Shown here: positions 1-7,790 of the stretch, one piece after another
How the letters are laid out: every line of letters starts with the position of its first letter
How positions within the stretch are numbered: the first letter of the stretch is position 1
Source: Alphaproteobacteria bacterium
Lineage (GTDB): Bacteria; Pseudomonadota; Alphaproteobacteria; Micavibrionales; Micavibrionaceae
Assembly (NCBI GenBank): GCA_016794305.1
Contig: JAEUKN010000011.1
Coordinates: forward strand, 1 to 38,264
Direction of reading: 5' to 3'
DNA: 38,264 nt
Notes under the pieces: model-generated
The model's database searches: none
Told to the model about the DNA's origin: nothing
What the model saw: the letters and a program-made list of their open reading frames with translations, nothing else
Position numbers and translations under genes: made by a program

Positions 1-202
1 TGGCAGTTCTCAAACAAACAGGCCCGCACCAAACTCAAGCGCCTCTACCCGGCAATTTAAATGAATCAAGGTACTAGCGTAGTCCCCCTCTGCTTCGTCA
101 CTTGTTCCTAGCCGACAATTCAGTATTTCGAGTGTATAAAATAGGATTTTGAAAGGGGGAAGAACCTGAAGCAGTTCCAAGAGTAAACAGAGTCTGAAAC
201 CA

Positions 203-589
203 TCAAAACGTGACGGATTGGCCGCAGCCGCAGCGTCCGGATTCATTGGGGTTGGTGATCTCTAACCTGCGGTTGCCCAATTGGTCCTCAATATAATCTA
301 TTTTCATCCCGAAAAATTTGAGGATATCCAGCGATGGAATAAATAATTTCGGGTATGAGGGCGGATTTTGGGTTTGGTCCTGCGCCGGGATGGGCTCTCC
401 GGAGATAAGGCGAATATAATCATCTTGTGGATCAATATCCGCTTCAGAGACGGGCGCGAGATCATATTCGCTCCCGCCGCAGCCGCGCCCACCGCGAATG
501 GTCAACCGCAACCCCGCATATCCGTGGGACATAGCGCATAAATGGTCGCGTGCGGATGGGGTGAGCATAATTTCCGATTTTAATTCCAT
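203..589 (-). CDS. sufA: HesB/IscA-family iron-sulfur assembly protein (SufA/ErpA-like)
   Basis: A-type Fe-S carrier or scaffold, expected to receive clusters from the SUF machinery in the cytoplasm and pass them to apoproteins. The 128-residue product has the three family cysteines: C37 in GRGCGG and C120/C122 in the C-terminal GRCGCG motif. It is a little longer than the usual ~107-120 residues because of extra sequence around 60-82. The reading frame continues upstream to 733, but ATG at 589 is preferred: it has AGAAGG upstream and the family homology begins there. It is the last gene of the minus-strand run sufS > sufT-like > sufA, about 58 bp behind the DUF59 gene. Assignment to SufA rather than ErpA or IscA rests on the neighbours only. 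Confidence 0.9.
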   Translation of the reverse strand: MELKSEIMLTPSARDHLCAMSHGYAGLRLTIRGGRGCGGSEYDLAPVSEADIDPQDDYIRLISGEPIPAQDQTQNPPSYPKLFIPSLDILKFFGMKIDYIEDQLGNRRLEITNPNESGRCGCGQSVTF

Positions 590-647
590 GTGTGCCTTCT
601 TTTGCTTTGGCAGAAAATTGTTATCATTCCATCCGATTCGCCCGATA

Positions 648-1064
648 TCACGTGAACATATTGAGTTGCAGTTTAGCCGTTTCCGCCATAAAGGACGGGT
701 CCCATGTCGGGTCCCAAATAATTTCGACGTCAACTTGCCCCACGCCGGAGAGCGGGAAAATCGCCGATTGCACCATGCCCGGCATTTCCTGGGCCACCGG
801 GCAACCGGGGGAAGTCAGAGTCATTTGAACATCCACATCACTTGTATGATCAGGGGCATCGGTAATTTTGACCGAATAAATCAACCCCAATTCATAAATA
901 TTTACGGGGATTTCGGGGTCATAGACTTCGCGCAACGCCTTAATAATCGCGGGCCAGAGCGGATGATCACGGTCGCCGGTCGTGCGTGGCGGTTCCGCCA
1001 ATTCATCATAATCATCGCCAAAGGCATTGCGCACCATCTGTTCATCCGCCACCTGTGTCATCAT
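648..1064 (-). CDS. sufT: MIP18/DUF59-family SUF maturation factor (SufT-like)
   Basis: A 138-residue protein with a DUF59 (MIP18) domain at about residues 38-135: DPEIPVNIYELGLIY at 49-63, then TSPGCP with the conserved cysteine C88. Family members such as SufT, PaaD and CIA2 help Fe-S cluster assembly or delivery. In many alphaproteobacteria a DUF59 gene sits between sufS and an A-type carrier, exactly as here, so a role in Fe-S maturation is the best inference. ATG at 1064 and ATG at 1061 are both possible; a GGAA stretch lies upstream. The N-terminal ~30 residues are acidic and poorly conserved. It lies 48 bp downstream of sufS. Confidence 0.88.
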   Translation of the reverse strand: MMTQVADEQMVRNAFGDDYDELAEPPRTTGDRDHPLWPAIIKALREVYDPEIPVNIYELGLIYSVKITDAPDHTSDVDVQMTLTSPGCPVAQEMPGMVQSAIFPLSGVGQVDVEIIWDPTWDPSFMAETAKLQLNMFT

Positions 1065-1112
1065 GAATTCCGAATTCTTTCTTTCATACTTATATTTTTG
1101 ATCTTTATATCT

Positions 1113-2438
1113 CTAAATTAACAATTTTCGTGCCTTGATCAACCCTGCAATCAATTGGTCTATATCCTCTGAGTCATTATATAACCCGATTGAGGCCCGA
1201 ATCGTATGCTCAACCCCCAAACATTGCATCAAGGGTTGACAACAATGGTGCCCCACGCGCACCGCAACCCCGCTTTGATCAAGGATCATGGCCACATCCG
1301 CCGCAGGACATCCCTCCATAGTAAAACTCACGATCGCGGCCTTTTGCGGTTGAGTGCCGTAAAGCTTAACACCTTCAACTTGTTCAAGTTTTTGAAGAAG
1401 CTCATCCCGCAAGGCTTGCTCATGCGCTCCTATCTTGGCATAACCGATGGTTCCGATATAGTCAATGGCAGTCCCCAGCGCAATGGCTTCGGCAATCGCC
1501 GGGGTGCCGGCTTCGAACCGCGCCGGCGGCGGGGCAAAGCTGACCCCATCGAGCCGCACCCTGTCAATCATATCGCCCCCCCCCTGCCATGGGGGCATAG
1601 AGTCCAAGATTTCATAGGGCGCATAGAGCACGCCAATCCCCGTCGGCCCATATAATTTATGGCCCGTGAACGCGTAAAAATCCGCGCCAATTTCGCGCAT
1701 ATTGACCTGGCTATGCACCACGGCTTGCGACCCGTCAATCAGGATTTTCACATGCGGGTGACTGTGTTTGACCTGCGCAATCACCTCCCGCACCGGGTTG
1801 ACCGTCCCCAAGACGTTGGAGACATGGGTCATGGCCAGTAATTTCGTCCGCGCGCTCAACATCTGTGGCAGGACTTCCAAGTCCAGCTCACCATTCTCAC
1901 GCAGCGGAATATATTTAATCTCAATCCCAATCTGGGTTTTTAAAATATGCCACGGCACCAGATTGGCGTGATGTTCCATCACGGTTAAAATCACTTCATC
2001 GCCGGCCTGTAAATATTGGCGGCCCCAGCTTTGCGCGGCGAGGTTAATGGCTTCGGTGCTGTTGCGCGTAAAGATAATGGAACGCGCATCACCCGCGCCG
2101 ATAAACTGCGCCACTTTCTCTCGCGCAGCCTCAAAATCCGCCGTTTGTCGTTGCGAAAATTCATACAACCCGCGATGAATATTGGCGTAATGCGCACAAT
2201 AGGCGTTTTGCAGTGCATTGAGCACGGAATAGGGTTTTTGCGCACTCGCCCCGCTATCCAAAAACGCCAATCTTTTGCCGTTCATGGGGTTGGCCAACGC
2301 AGGGAAATCCGACCGCCACCGTGATGTGATGCGGGTACTGATGGTAGGATGAGGCTTCATGCCAGGCGCATTCATAATTTGGTCCATCCAAAAATTTTCA
2401 GTGCTGCATCTTTGCTGACTGGGCATTAAAGAAGGCAT
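1113..2438 (-). CDS. sufS: Cysteine desulfurase SufS
   Basis: PLP-dependent class V aminotransferase fold enzyme that takes sulfur from L-cysteine, leaving alanine, for Fe-S cluster building. The 441-residue product shows the substrate and PLP site signatures: MEHHANLVPW at 154-163, DGSQAVVH at 235-242, the Schiff-base lysine K261 in TGHKLYGPTG, and the catalytic cysteine C399 in RVGHHCCQPLM, a type II (SufS) arrangement. The first ~40 residues extend beyond typical SufS (~405-415), but ATG 2438 has AAAAGG six bases upstream; internal ATGs exist at 2426, 2384 and 2372. It lies 27 bp after rlmJ. sufB, sufC and sufD are not beside it in this window, unlike the usual alphaproteobacterial suf operon. 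Confidence 0.95.
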   Translation of the reverse strand: MPSLMPSQQRCSTENFWMDQIMNAPGMKPHPTISTRITSRWRSDFPALANPMNGKRLAFLDSGASAQKPYSVLNALQNAYCAHYANIHRGLYEFSQRQTADFEAAREKVAQFIGAGDARSIIFTRNSTEAINLAAQSWGRQYLQAGDEVILTVMEHHANLVPWHILKTQIGIEIKYIPLRENGELDLEVLPQMLSARTKLLAMTHVSNVLGTVNPVREVIAQVKHSHPHVKILIDGSQAVVHSQVNMREIGADFYAFTGHKLYGPTGIGVLYAPYEILDSMPPWQGGGDMIDRVRLDGVSFAPPPARFEAGTPAIAEAIALGTAIDYIGTIGYAKIGAHEQALRDELLQKLEQVEGVKLYGTQPQKAAIVSFTMEGCPAADVAMILDQSGVAVRVGHHCCQPLMQCLGVEHTIRASIGLYNDSEDIDQLIAGLIKARKLLI

Positions 2439-2465
2439 TAAAAACCTTTTATCGCAATTTCCATT

Positions 2466-3368
2466 TTAGGGCAACGTTATAGTGATTTGCGCATGGAGTA
2501 TTCGTTCCAACTCTGCGTGTGCCGCGCTTAGCCGTGTGTCCAACTGATAGGGCGTATTGATGATCATCATCCCGCAACTCTTGAGGCCGACAGTTCGCCC
2601 GGCAAGGGCAGGGTTTTGCGGAGCGTCCCCATCGCCCGCATCAAAAACCTGAATCCCTGTCCCGCCCTCAGTGAGCGTGATCTCGCTGATCATATAATCC
2701 GCGAAGTTCAGGCGTTTGATATCCTCATAAAATTGATCAACCAGTGCCGCATCCTTGATCGGATACCAAATGATATAACATCCCGTCGGCCAGGATTTTT
2801 TACAATTTGCCAGCTCTTTCACCAGCAAATCAAATTCGTTCTTTTTCTCAAAGGGCGGATCGATCAACACCATGCCGCGCCGCTGCACAGGCGGCAGAGC
2901 CCCGCGAATGGCGAGGTAGGCATCAAGCTCACTCACGCTGGCTTTCCCCGCACTCACTGGGTTGTCCACCTGCCGCTGCTTCGGGCAGAGCAAGCGGCGC
3001 AAATCCTGCGCATCATCCGGGTGCAATTCATTGGCAATCAGGCAATCTTGCGGACGCAGCATCCGCGCGATTTGCAAACACGACCCGGGATAGAGCGAGA
3101 GTTGATAATCTTTTTTGAGCGTTGCCTGAAACGCTGCCAAATCAGAATTTTCAAACTTGGCAGCCATAAATTTATCAATGCCGGTTTGGGATTCGCCGCT
3201 GCGCGTGGCTTGCGATGATTTAAGATCATAAAGCCCCACCCCCGCGAACGCATCAAGGAAAAACGCGCCCTTATCCTTTTTTAAAACATAATCCACCGCG
3301 AGATAACAGATAAAATGCTTAAAAATATCCGCAAAATTCCCGGCGTGAAAAATATGGCGGTAATTCAT
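2466..3368 (-). CDS. rlmJ: 23S rRNA (adenine2030-N6)-methyltransferase RlmJ
   Basis: SAM-dependent methyltransferase that modifies A2030 of 23S rRNA. The 300-residue product begins with the family start MNYRHIFHAGNFADIFKH, has the SAM-binding loop FLDAFAGVGLY at 37-47, and the N6-adenine catalytic motif DPPF at 170-173 (LIDPPFEKKNEF). E. coli RlmJ is 280 residues. Its ATG overlaps the rnpA stop by four bases (ATGA), implying coupled translation in the rpmH-rnpA-rlmJ-suf run. Confidence 0.95.
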   Translation of the reverse strand: MNYRHIFHAGNFADIFKHFICYLAVDYVLKKDKGAFFLDAFAGVGLYDLKSSQATRSGESQTGIDKFMAAKFENSDLAAFQATLKKDYQLSLYPGSCLQIARMLRPQDCLIANELHPDDAQDLRRLLCPKQRQVDNPVSAGKASVSELDAYLAIRGALPPVQRRGMVLIDPPFEKKNEFDLLVKELANCKKSWPTGCYIIWYPIKDAALVDQFYEDIKRLNFADYMISEITLTEGGTGIQVFDAGDGDAPQNPALAGRTVGLKSCGMMIINTPYQLDTRLSAAHAELERILHAQITITLP

Positions 3369-3865
3369 GCGGGCGGCTCCGCGAGCGATTTTTGCGGCGT
3401 TTCCTGAGGCGCATCTTGAGAATTTTGGGGGTTTTTCGGAATGAACAGTCCGAGTTTCCTAAGACACCAGATAAAATCCCTGCGCAAAGTTTCGTAATCT
3501 TGATGCGGTAAATCGCGCCGCGCAATCACCATGTAATGATAGGAAGGATCAGCAAATTGCGGCAAAATTTCCCACGAAACGGCGCGTAACCTGCGGCGCA
3601 TACGGTTGCGATCCACCGCCAATTTGGCCGTTTTTTTACTGGCGATCACGGCAAAACCGATGATGTTTTTTGCGCCGGTTTGTGCAGCGTTTTGCCCCCC
3701 GTCTTGAGCCCCATCTTGCCCCCCGTTTTGCTTAGGTTTTTGCGGGCAAGCATGAAGGGCAAAGCCCTTGGAAACCCATCTCAAAGCCGGTTTGCGCAGG
3801 GACGCATAATCAGACTCCGCCCCAAGTCCGCCGGTGCGTTGGATCAAAGCGCGGGTTGTTTTCAT
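3365..3865 (-). CDS. rnpA: Ribonuclease P protein component
   Basis: Protein subunit of RNase P, which with the M1-type RNA removes 5' leaders from pre-tRNAs. The core motif DRNRMRRRLR at about 85-94 and the preceding FAVIASKKTAKLAV are diagnostic. It lies downstream of rpmH, the near-universal arrangement. The frame can be extended to a GTG at 3901, but ATG 3865 (MKTTRALIQR) is preferred, with GGGA upstream. Two oddities: a Gly/Gln/Asp/Ala-rich low-complexity insert at about residues 46-66, between the first strand and the strand before the RNR motif, and a Pro/Gln-rich C-terminal tail. Together they raise the length to 166 residues against the usual ~115-135. Confidence 0.93.
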   Translation of the reverse strand: MKTTRALIQRTGGLGAESDYASLRKPALRWVSKGFALHACPQKPKQNGGQDGAQDGGQNAAQTGAKNIIGFAVIASKKTAKLAVDRNRMRRRLRAVSWEILPQFADPSYHYMVIARRDLPHQDYETLRRDFIWCLRKLGLFIPKNPQNSQDAPQETPQKSLAEPPA

Positions 3866-3909
3866 GATATAATCCCAATCGAAATCATATAACCCTGCCA
3901 CCTAAGATA

Positions 3910-3930
3910 TTGCCCGCAATCAGCGGGCAA
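3910..3930. other. Intercistronic hairpin between rpmH and rnpA
   Basis: A perfect 8-bp inverted repeat, TTGCCCGC / GCGGGCAA, with a five-base loop (AATCA). It sits in the rpmH-rnpA spacer just upstream of the rnpA reading frame. Neither side has a convincing T-run, so it is more likely an RNA-processing or attenuating hairpin than a full terminator. This is inferred from sequence symmetry only. Confidence 0.4.
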
Positions 3931-4025
3931 AATAAATTGAGTTTATAAAATACTCACTCCATCGGCTGCCCTAAAATCACTCTAGATCTAGACAGCGCAG
4001 ATCAATCCCCAAAGGAAAGTAATCC

Positions 4026-4163
4026 CTAGGCGGAAAGGATTTTGCGGCCCTTGGCGCGGCGGCGAGAGAGCACTTTTGCACCGTCCGCAGTGGCCATACG
4101 GGAACGGAATCCATGACGACGCTTGCGGACAAGACGGCTGGGTTGATAAGTACGTTTAGTCAT
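4026..4163 (-). CDS. rpmH: 50S ribosomal protein L34
   Basis: A 45-residue, strongly basic protein, [19 protein letters not shown] followed by [20 protein letters not shown] and the end RKILSA. This is a textbook bacterial L34 with alphaproteobacterial character. The start ATG is at 4163 and the TAG stop is at 4026-4028. GGAGA lies just upstream of the ATG. It heads the minus-strand run rpmH-rnpA-rlmJ-sufS and is preceded by a strong promoter at 4221-4249. Confidence 0.97.
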   Translation of the reverse strand: MTKRTYQPSRLVRKRRHGFRSRMATADGAKVLSRRRAKGRKILSA

Positions 4164-4220
4164 GGCATTCTCCAAAAATCTTGGTCAGTTTTTTATTACA
4201 ATCTTATAATCGAAGCGCAT

Positions 4221-4249
4221 TCTATATAGAAATTTACCCGGTCTGTCAA
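4221..4249 (-). promoter_or_regulatory. Sigma70-type promoter for rpmH
   Basis: Read on the minus strand: a perfect TTGACA -35 box (4244-4249), 17-bp spacer, and TATAGA -10 box (4221-4226), about 57 bp before the rpmH ATG. This is the best promoter match I found by eye. It probably drives rpmH and at least rnpA and rlmJ. Confidence 0.75.
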
Positions 4250-4310
4250 CTCTTAAAAACAGTTTGTTTTTTTAACGGAAATTCCTATCAATCCAGAAAG
4301 GCACAAATAA

Positions 4311-4772
4311 ATGATTTGGTTTAAAAATTACACTTTGGACATGCTCACGAACATTCGCAACGCCAATATGGGGGCGCATGTGGGTATGGAATTTTTGGAA
4401 ATTGGGGCGGATTACCTGAAGGGACTACTGCCCGTGGATCATCGCACCACGCAACCTTTCGGGATTTTGCATGGCGGGGCGTCATGCGTGCTCTCTGAAA
4501 CTTTAGGCAGCGTGGCCGCATGGATGACGATTGACACCGCCCGCTATCGCGCGGTGGGGCTGGAGATTAATTGCAATCACATTCGTGCGGTGACCGAGGG
4601 GCGCGTGATCGGGCTTTGCACCCCCCTGCATACCGGTCGCCGCACCCAAGTTTGGCAAACCGACATCACCGAGGAAAGCACAGGCAAGCGTGTGGCGTTC
4701 TCTCGTCTCACCGTGGCAATCATCGACCAAGGCACGCTGTCCACCCAAAAGCAAGAAGTGCATATAGCCTGA
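4311..4772 (+). CDS. PaaI/YdiI-family hotdog-fold acyl-CoA thioesterase
   Basis: A 153-residue hotdog-fold thioesterase. The signature QPFGILHGGASCVLSETLGS (48-67) places the catalytic H54-G-G and E63 exactly as in YdiI/MenI and EntH-type enzymes, which hydrolyse aryl- or acyl-CoA thioesters. The natural substrate cannot be read from the sequence; housekeeping clearing of misloaded acyl-CoA or a 1,4-dihydroxy-2-naphthoyl-CoA-like substrate are possibilities. AGAAAGG lies 9 bases upstream of the ATG. It is divergent from rpmH and 151 bp upstream of tatD. Confidence 0.9.
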   Translation: MIWFKNYTLDMLTNIRNANMGAHVGMEFLEIGADYLKGLLPVDHRTTQPFGILHGGASCVLSETLGSVAAWMTIDTARYRAVGLEINCNHIRAVTEGRVIGLCTPLHTGRRTQVWQTDITEESTGKRVAFSRLTVAIIDQGTLSTQKQEVHIA

Positions 4773-4835
4773 GAGTCTTTATCGTGCTTTCATTGAATGA
4801 CCAAGGGAATATAGGCCTTATCCTTGAACTGATCC

Positions 4836-4864
4836 TTGAATTGACTGGGTCAAAAGTGTAAAGA
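4836..4864 (+). promoter_or_regulatory. Possible promoter for tatD
   Basis: TTGAAT (4836-4841), 17-bp spacer, TAAAGA (4859-4864), about 60 bp before the tatD ATG. It is a moderate match to sigma70 boxes, supported by its position in the gap between the thioesterase gene and tatD. Confidence 0.3.
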
Positions 4865-4923
4865 TCAGCGGAATGAACAAGACGTATTGAAGACAGATCA
4901 AGCGGATCACGGAGCAGCCAAAC

Positions 4924-5742
4924 ATGTGGATTGACAGTCATTGCCACCTGAACCATGAAAAATTTTTGACTCCCCACGGAGTGGCGGCAGAAATTGAAGC
5001 CGCACGGGCAGCCGGGGTGGACGGTATGCTGTCCATCAATTGTCAAATAGTGGCGGAGTTTCCGGGGCTCTTGTCGCTGGTGGAACCTTTGCCCAACACG
5101 TGGTGCAGCATCGGCACCCACCCGCATGATGCCGCGCAGGAGGATGAGGCCGCGATTACGTTGGATGAATTGATCGCGCGCGCCACCGCCCACCCCAAAA
5201 TCGTGGCGATTGGGGAATGCGGGCTCGATTATTACTATCATCATTCTCCCAAGGAAATTCAGCAGGAATGCTTTCGTAAGCATATTCGCGCGTGCTTGGC
5301 TACGGAGTTGCCCATCATCATTCATGCGCGCGATGCCGATGAAGACATGATCCAAATTCTGCGCGAAGAAAATCCGCATCAAAAATTACGCGGTGTGATG
5401 CATTGTTTTTCCTCGACTCCAAAACTTGGCTTCGCAGCCTTGGATTTGGGGCTTTATATATCCTTTTCAGGGATAATCACCTTTAAAAAATCCCAAGAAT
5501 TGCGCGATTTTGCGGCGCAAGTCCCGCTTGATCGTTTGCTTGTAGAAACCGATTCGCCGTTTTTGGCCCCCGAGCCGTTTCGCGGAGAAATGAACCGCCC
5601 GGCCAACGTTGCGCGTGTGGGTGAAAAATTGGCGGAAATCAAAGGGATTGAGCCAGCAGAGATGGCCCGCATCACCACCAATAATTTCTTTACCCTGTTT
5701 TCAAAGGCGATATTGAACAAATCGCAGGAGATCACGGCATGA
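4924..5742 (+). CDS. tatD: TatD-family metal-dependent deoxyribonuclease
   Basis: TIM-barrel metallo-hydrolase of the TatD/YcfH group, a 3'-5' DNase family linked to DNA repair and fragmentation. The 272-residue product has every metal ligand of the family: DSHCHL with H6/H8, E98 in GECGLDYYY, H134 in IIIHARDA, H160 in VMHCFSS, and D210 in VETDSPFLAPEP. The length is typical. Its stop overlaps the next gene by 4 bases (ATGA). The tatD > MBL-hydrolase order is common in alphaproteobacteria, often behind metG and holB, which are absent here. Confidence 0.95.
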   Translation: MWIDSHCHLNHEKFLTPHGVAAEIEAARAAGVDGMLSINCQIVAEFPGLLSLVEPLPNTWCSIGTHPHDAAQEDEAAITLDELIARATAHPKIVAIGECGLDYYYHHSPKEIQQECFRKHIRACLATELPIIIHARDADEDMIQILREENPHQKLRGVMHCFSSTPKLGFAALDLGLYISFSGIITFKKSQELRDFAAQVPLDRLLVETDSPFLAPEPFRGEMNRPANVARVGEKLAEIKGIEPAEMARITTNNFFTLFSKAILNKSQEITA

Positions 5743-6581
5743 ATCATGATCAAAAATTCATCACGATTTTGGGATGTGGGGATAGTGCGGGTGTACCACG
5801 GGCGGGTAACGATTGGGGGGCCTGCGACCCCACTAACCCGCGCAATGTCCGCACACGGTCCAGCATAGCGGTGCGCAGCGCGTCAACCACGCTGGTGGTG
5901 GATACCGGACCAGACTTTCGCCTTCAAACCGCACGGGAAAACATCATCAGTCTGTCCGCAATTTTATACACCCATGCGCATGCCGACCACGTAAATGGAA
6001 TTGATGAATTGCGGTCTTATTACCGCCGTGAATCGCGCCAAATTCCGCTTTATGCCGACCTCACCACCCAAAAATACCTGCGGCAACGATCTGATTATAT
6101 TTTTGCCCAGGAAAATGATTTTTACCCCGCGGTGGGGCGGATCGAGACCCTTGCCGATGAAAATTTTGGGACCACGCATTACATTGGCGATATTGAATTT
6201 ACTCCGTTTTTGCAAGATCATGGGAAGGGCGTTCGTTCCCTCGGGTTTCGTTTCGGCGATGTCGGATATTCCACCGATATGCATGATTTGCCCGCCGAGT
6301 CGATCGACACGTTACGCGGCATCAAAACCTGGATTGTGGATGGGGCGGATTATCTGCTCACGACCAGTTATTTTCACCCGAACCGCGCGGAATTATTGGC
6401 GTTGGCGGAGAAAATTCAGCCGCAGAAAATCTACCTCACGCATATGGGATATAAGTTGGATTATGAAGAGCTCAAACGCATTTGCCCTAAAGATTTTGAA
6501 CCCGCCTATGACGGGCTGAGTTTCGATTTCAACGGCGATGTGGTGGACCGCGATCTGCCCGATCGAACGGTGCGGGCTTAA
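5739..6581 (+). CDS. PhnP-like MBL-fold metal-dependent hydrolase
   Basis: Metallo-beta-lactamase-fold hydrolase of 280 residues, in the PhnP/YcbX-neighbour group (phosphodiesterase-like). The zinc motif THAHADH is at 78-84 with the preceding VVDTGPDF at 53-60; further ligand candidates are in QDHGKG, STDMHD and LTHMGYKLDY. The N-terminal GCGDSAGVPR and the GAC with surrounding NVRTRSS resemble the C-x-C/RTRSS pattern of PhnP-type enzymes. It overlaps tatD by four bases, so the two are probably co-translated. The substrate is unknown; cyclic phosphodiesters are the family precedent. Confidence 0.88.
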   Translation: MNHDQKFITILGCGDSAGVPRAGNDWGACDPTNPRNVRTRSSIAVRSASTTLVVDTGPDFRLQTARENIISLSAILYTHAHADHVNGIDELRSYYRRESRQIPLYADLTTQKYLRQRSDYIFAQENDFYPAVGRIETLADENFGTTHYIGDIEFTPFLQDHGKGVRSLGFRFGDVGYSTDMHDLPAESIDTLRGIKTWIVDGADYLLTTSYFHPNRAELLALAEKIQPQKIYLTHMGYKLDYEELKRICPKDFEPAYDGLSFDFNGDVVDRDLPDRTVRA

Positions 6582-6585
6582 AAAA

Positions 6586-7725
6586 ATGCAGGTGGATGAG
6601 TTTGACTTTGAGTTACCAGAGGATCGAATCGCGCTGCGCCCCGTATCCCCGCGTCACACAGCCCGGCAATTGGTGGTGGGGGCGGGAGGACTCAGCCATC
6701 ATAATTTGCAAGACAGTACAGTGTGGAATTTCCCCGATTACCTAACCCCCCAAGACTTGGTCATTGTGAATAACACCAAGGTAATTCCATCCTACCTCTT
6801 CGCCAAACGAAGCGGCACACGTGGTGATTTACACACCGAGGTTAATCTTCATAAACAAGTTAATGGCACGACCTGGCTGGCCTTTGCCAAGAAAACCAAA
6901 CGCTTGCGCATAGGAGATCGGCTGGAGTTTGTCAAAAAGTTCGAAGATAATTTGGGGAACAATCTCGCGCAAACCAACGATTTAGGGCTTAACCACACTC
7001 CTTCCCCTTTCCCCAATGCTTCCCTCTCGGCTATTATCCTGGAAAAGCATGAGGGCGGAGAAATTTTACTGCGCTTTGAAGCAAACGAATCTGAAATCAC
7101 TGAAAAACTGCTACGCATCGGTCATATGCCGATTCCGCCCTATATCGCCAGCAAACGGGCTGTGGACGAATCTGATGCTGCCGACTATCAAACTATGTTT
7201 GCAGCCCATAGCGGGGCGGTCGCGGCCCCCACTGCCTCTCTCCATTTCACACCGGAATTGCTGCACAAAATGGCGCAGCAAAATATCCGTATGGCGGAGG
7301 TCACATTGCATGTCGGGGCCGGCACATTTTTGCCCGTGAAGGTGACAGATACCAAAGATCACAAGATGCACGCGGAATGGGGCGAGGTGAGCGCGGACAT
7401 TGTTGCAAAAATCTTGGAAACCAAGGCCAATGGCGGGCGCATTATAGCCGTGGGAACCACCGTCCTGAGGATTTTAGAGTCGGCGGCACAAAGCGGCACG
7501 CTCAAACAATTTTGCGGTGATACCTCTATTTTCATTACTCCGGGATATGATTTTAAGGTGGTGGATATATTAATGACCAATTTCCACCTGCCGCGGTCCA
7601 CATTGTTTATGCTGGTGAGTGCCTTTGCGGGGCTTCCCCAAATGCGCGCGGCCTATGATTACGCCATGCGCGGGGGCTACAGATTTTATTCATATGGTGA
7701 TAGTTGCCTATTATTCCGCCAATAA
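6586..7725 (+). CDS. queA: S-adenosylmethionine:tRNA ribosyltransferase-isomerase QueA
   Basis: Transfers and isomerises the ribosyl part of SAM to 7-aminomethyl-7-deazaguanine in tRNA, giving epoxyqueuosine. The product (379 residues) has the family blocks FDFELPEDRIALRP near the start, DLVIVNNTKVIPS, the AHSGAVAAPTASLHFT block (about 205-220), LHVGAGTFLPVK, HAEWGEVS, and C-terminal TNFHLPRSTLFMLVSAFAG. The frame is open upstream to 6538, but ATG 6586 (MQVDEFDF) matches the family start and lies 4 bp past the previous stop. The central segment at about 120-160 is longer than in E. coli QueA (356 residues). Confidence 0.95.
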   Translation: MQVDEFDFELPEDRIALRPVSPRHTARQLVVGAGGLSHHNLQDSTVWNFPDYLTPQDLVIVNNTKVIPSYLFAKRSGTRGDLHTEVNLHKQVNGTTWLAFAKKTKRLRIGDRLEFVKKFEDNLGNNLAQTNDLGLNHTPSPFPNASLSAIILEKHEGGEILLRFEANESEITEKLLRIGHMPIPPYIASKRAVDESDAADYQTMFAAHSGAVAAPTASLHFTPELLHKMAQQNIRMAEVTLHVGAGTFLPVKVTDTKDHKMHAEWGEVSADIVAKILETKANGGRIIAVGTTVLRILESAAQSGTLKQFCGDTSIFITPGYDFKVVDILMTNFHLPRSTLFMLVSAFAGLPQMRAAYDYAMRGGYRFYSYGDSCLLFRQ

Positions 7726-7790
7726 ATTTTTTTGCTATGCAATGCGCTTTGGGGCTTTACCTTTCGACTTGCGCCCTCTAAATAGGTCAC

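Noticed and set aside
498..1121. Long plus-strand open frame (207 codons) opposite the sufA and sufT genes
   Set aside because: It is antisense to two clear Fe-S genes, has no recognisable domain and no good ribosome binding site.
3981..3992. TCTAGATCTAGA palindrome upstream of rnpA
   Set aside because: Short and isolated; no second copy or functional context.
4269..4282. TTTTTAACGGAAAT also found in the arm of the 19600 palindrome
   Set aside because: A shared AT-rich 14-mer is expected by chance or nearly so in 38 kb; only one half-site here.
4720..5382. 220-codon minus-strand frame over tatD
   Set aside because: Antisense shadow of tatD, which has all catalytic residues.
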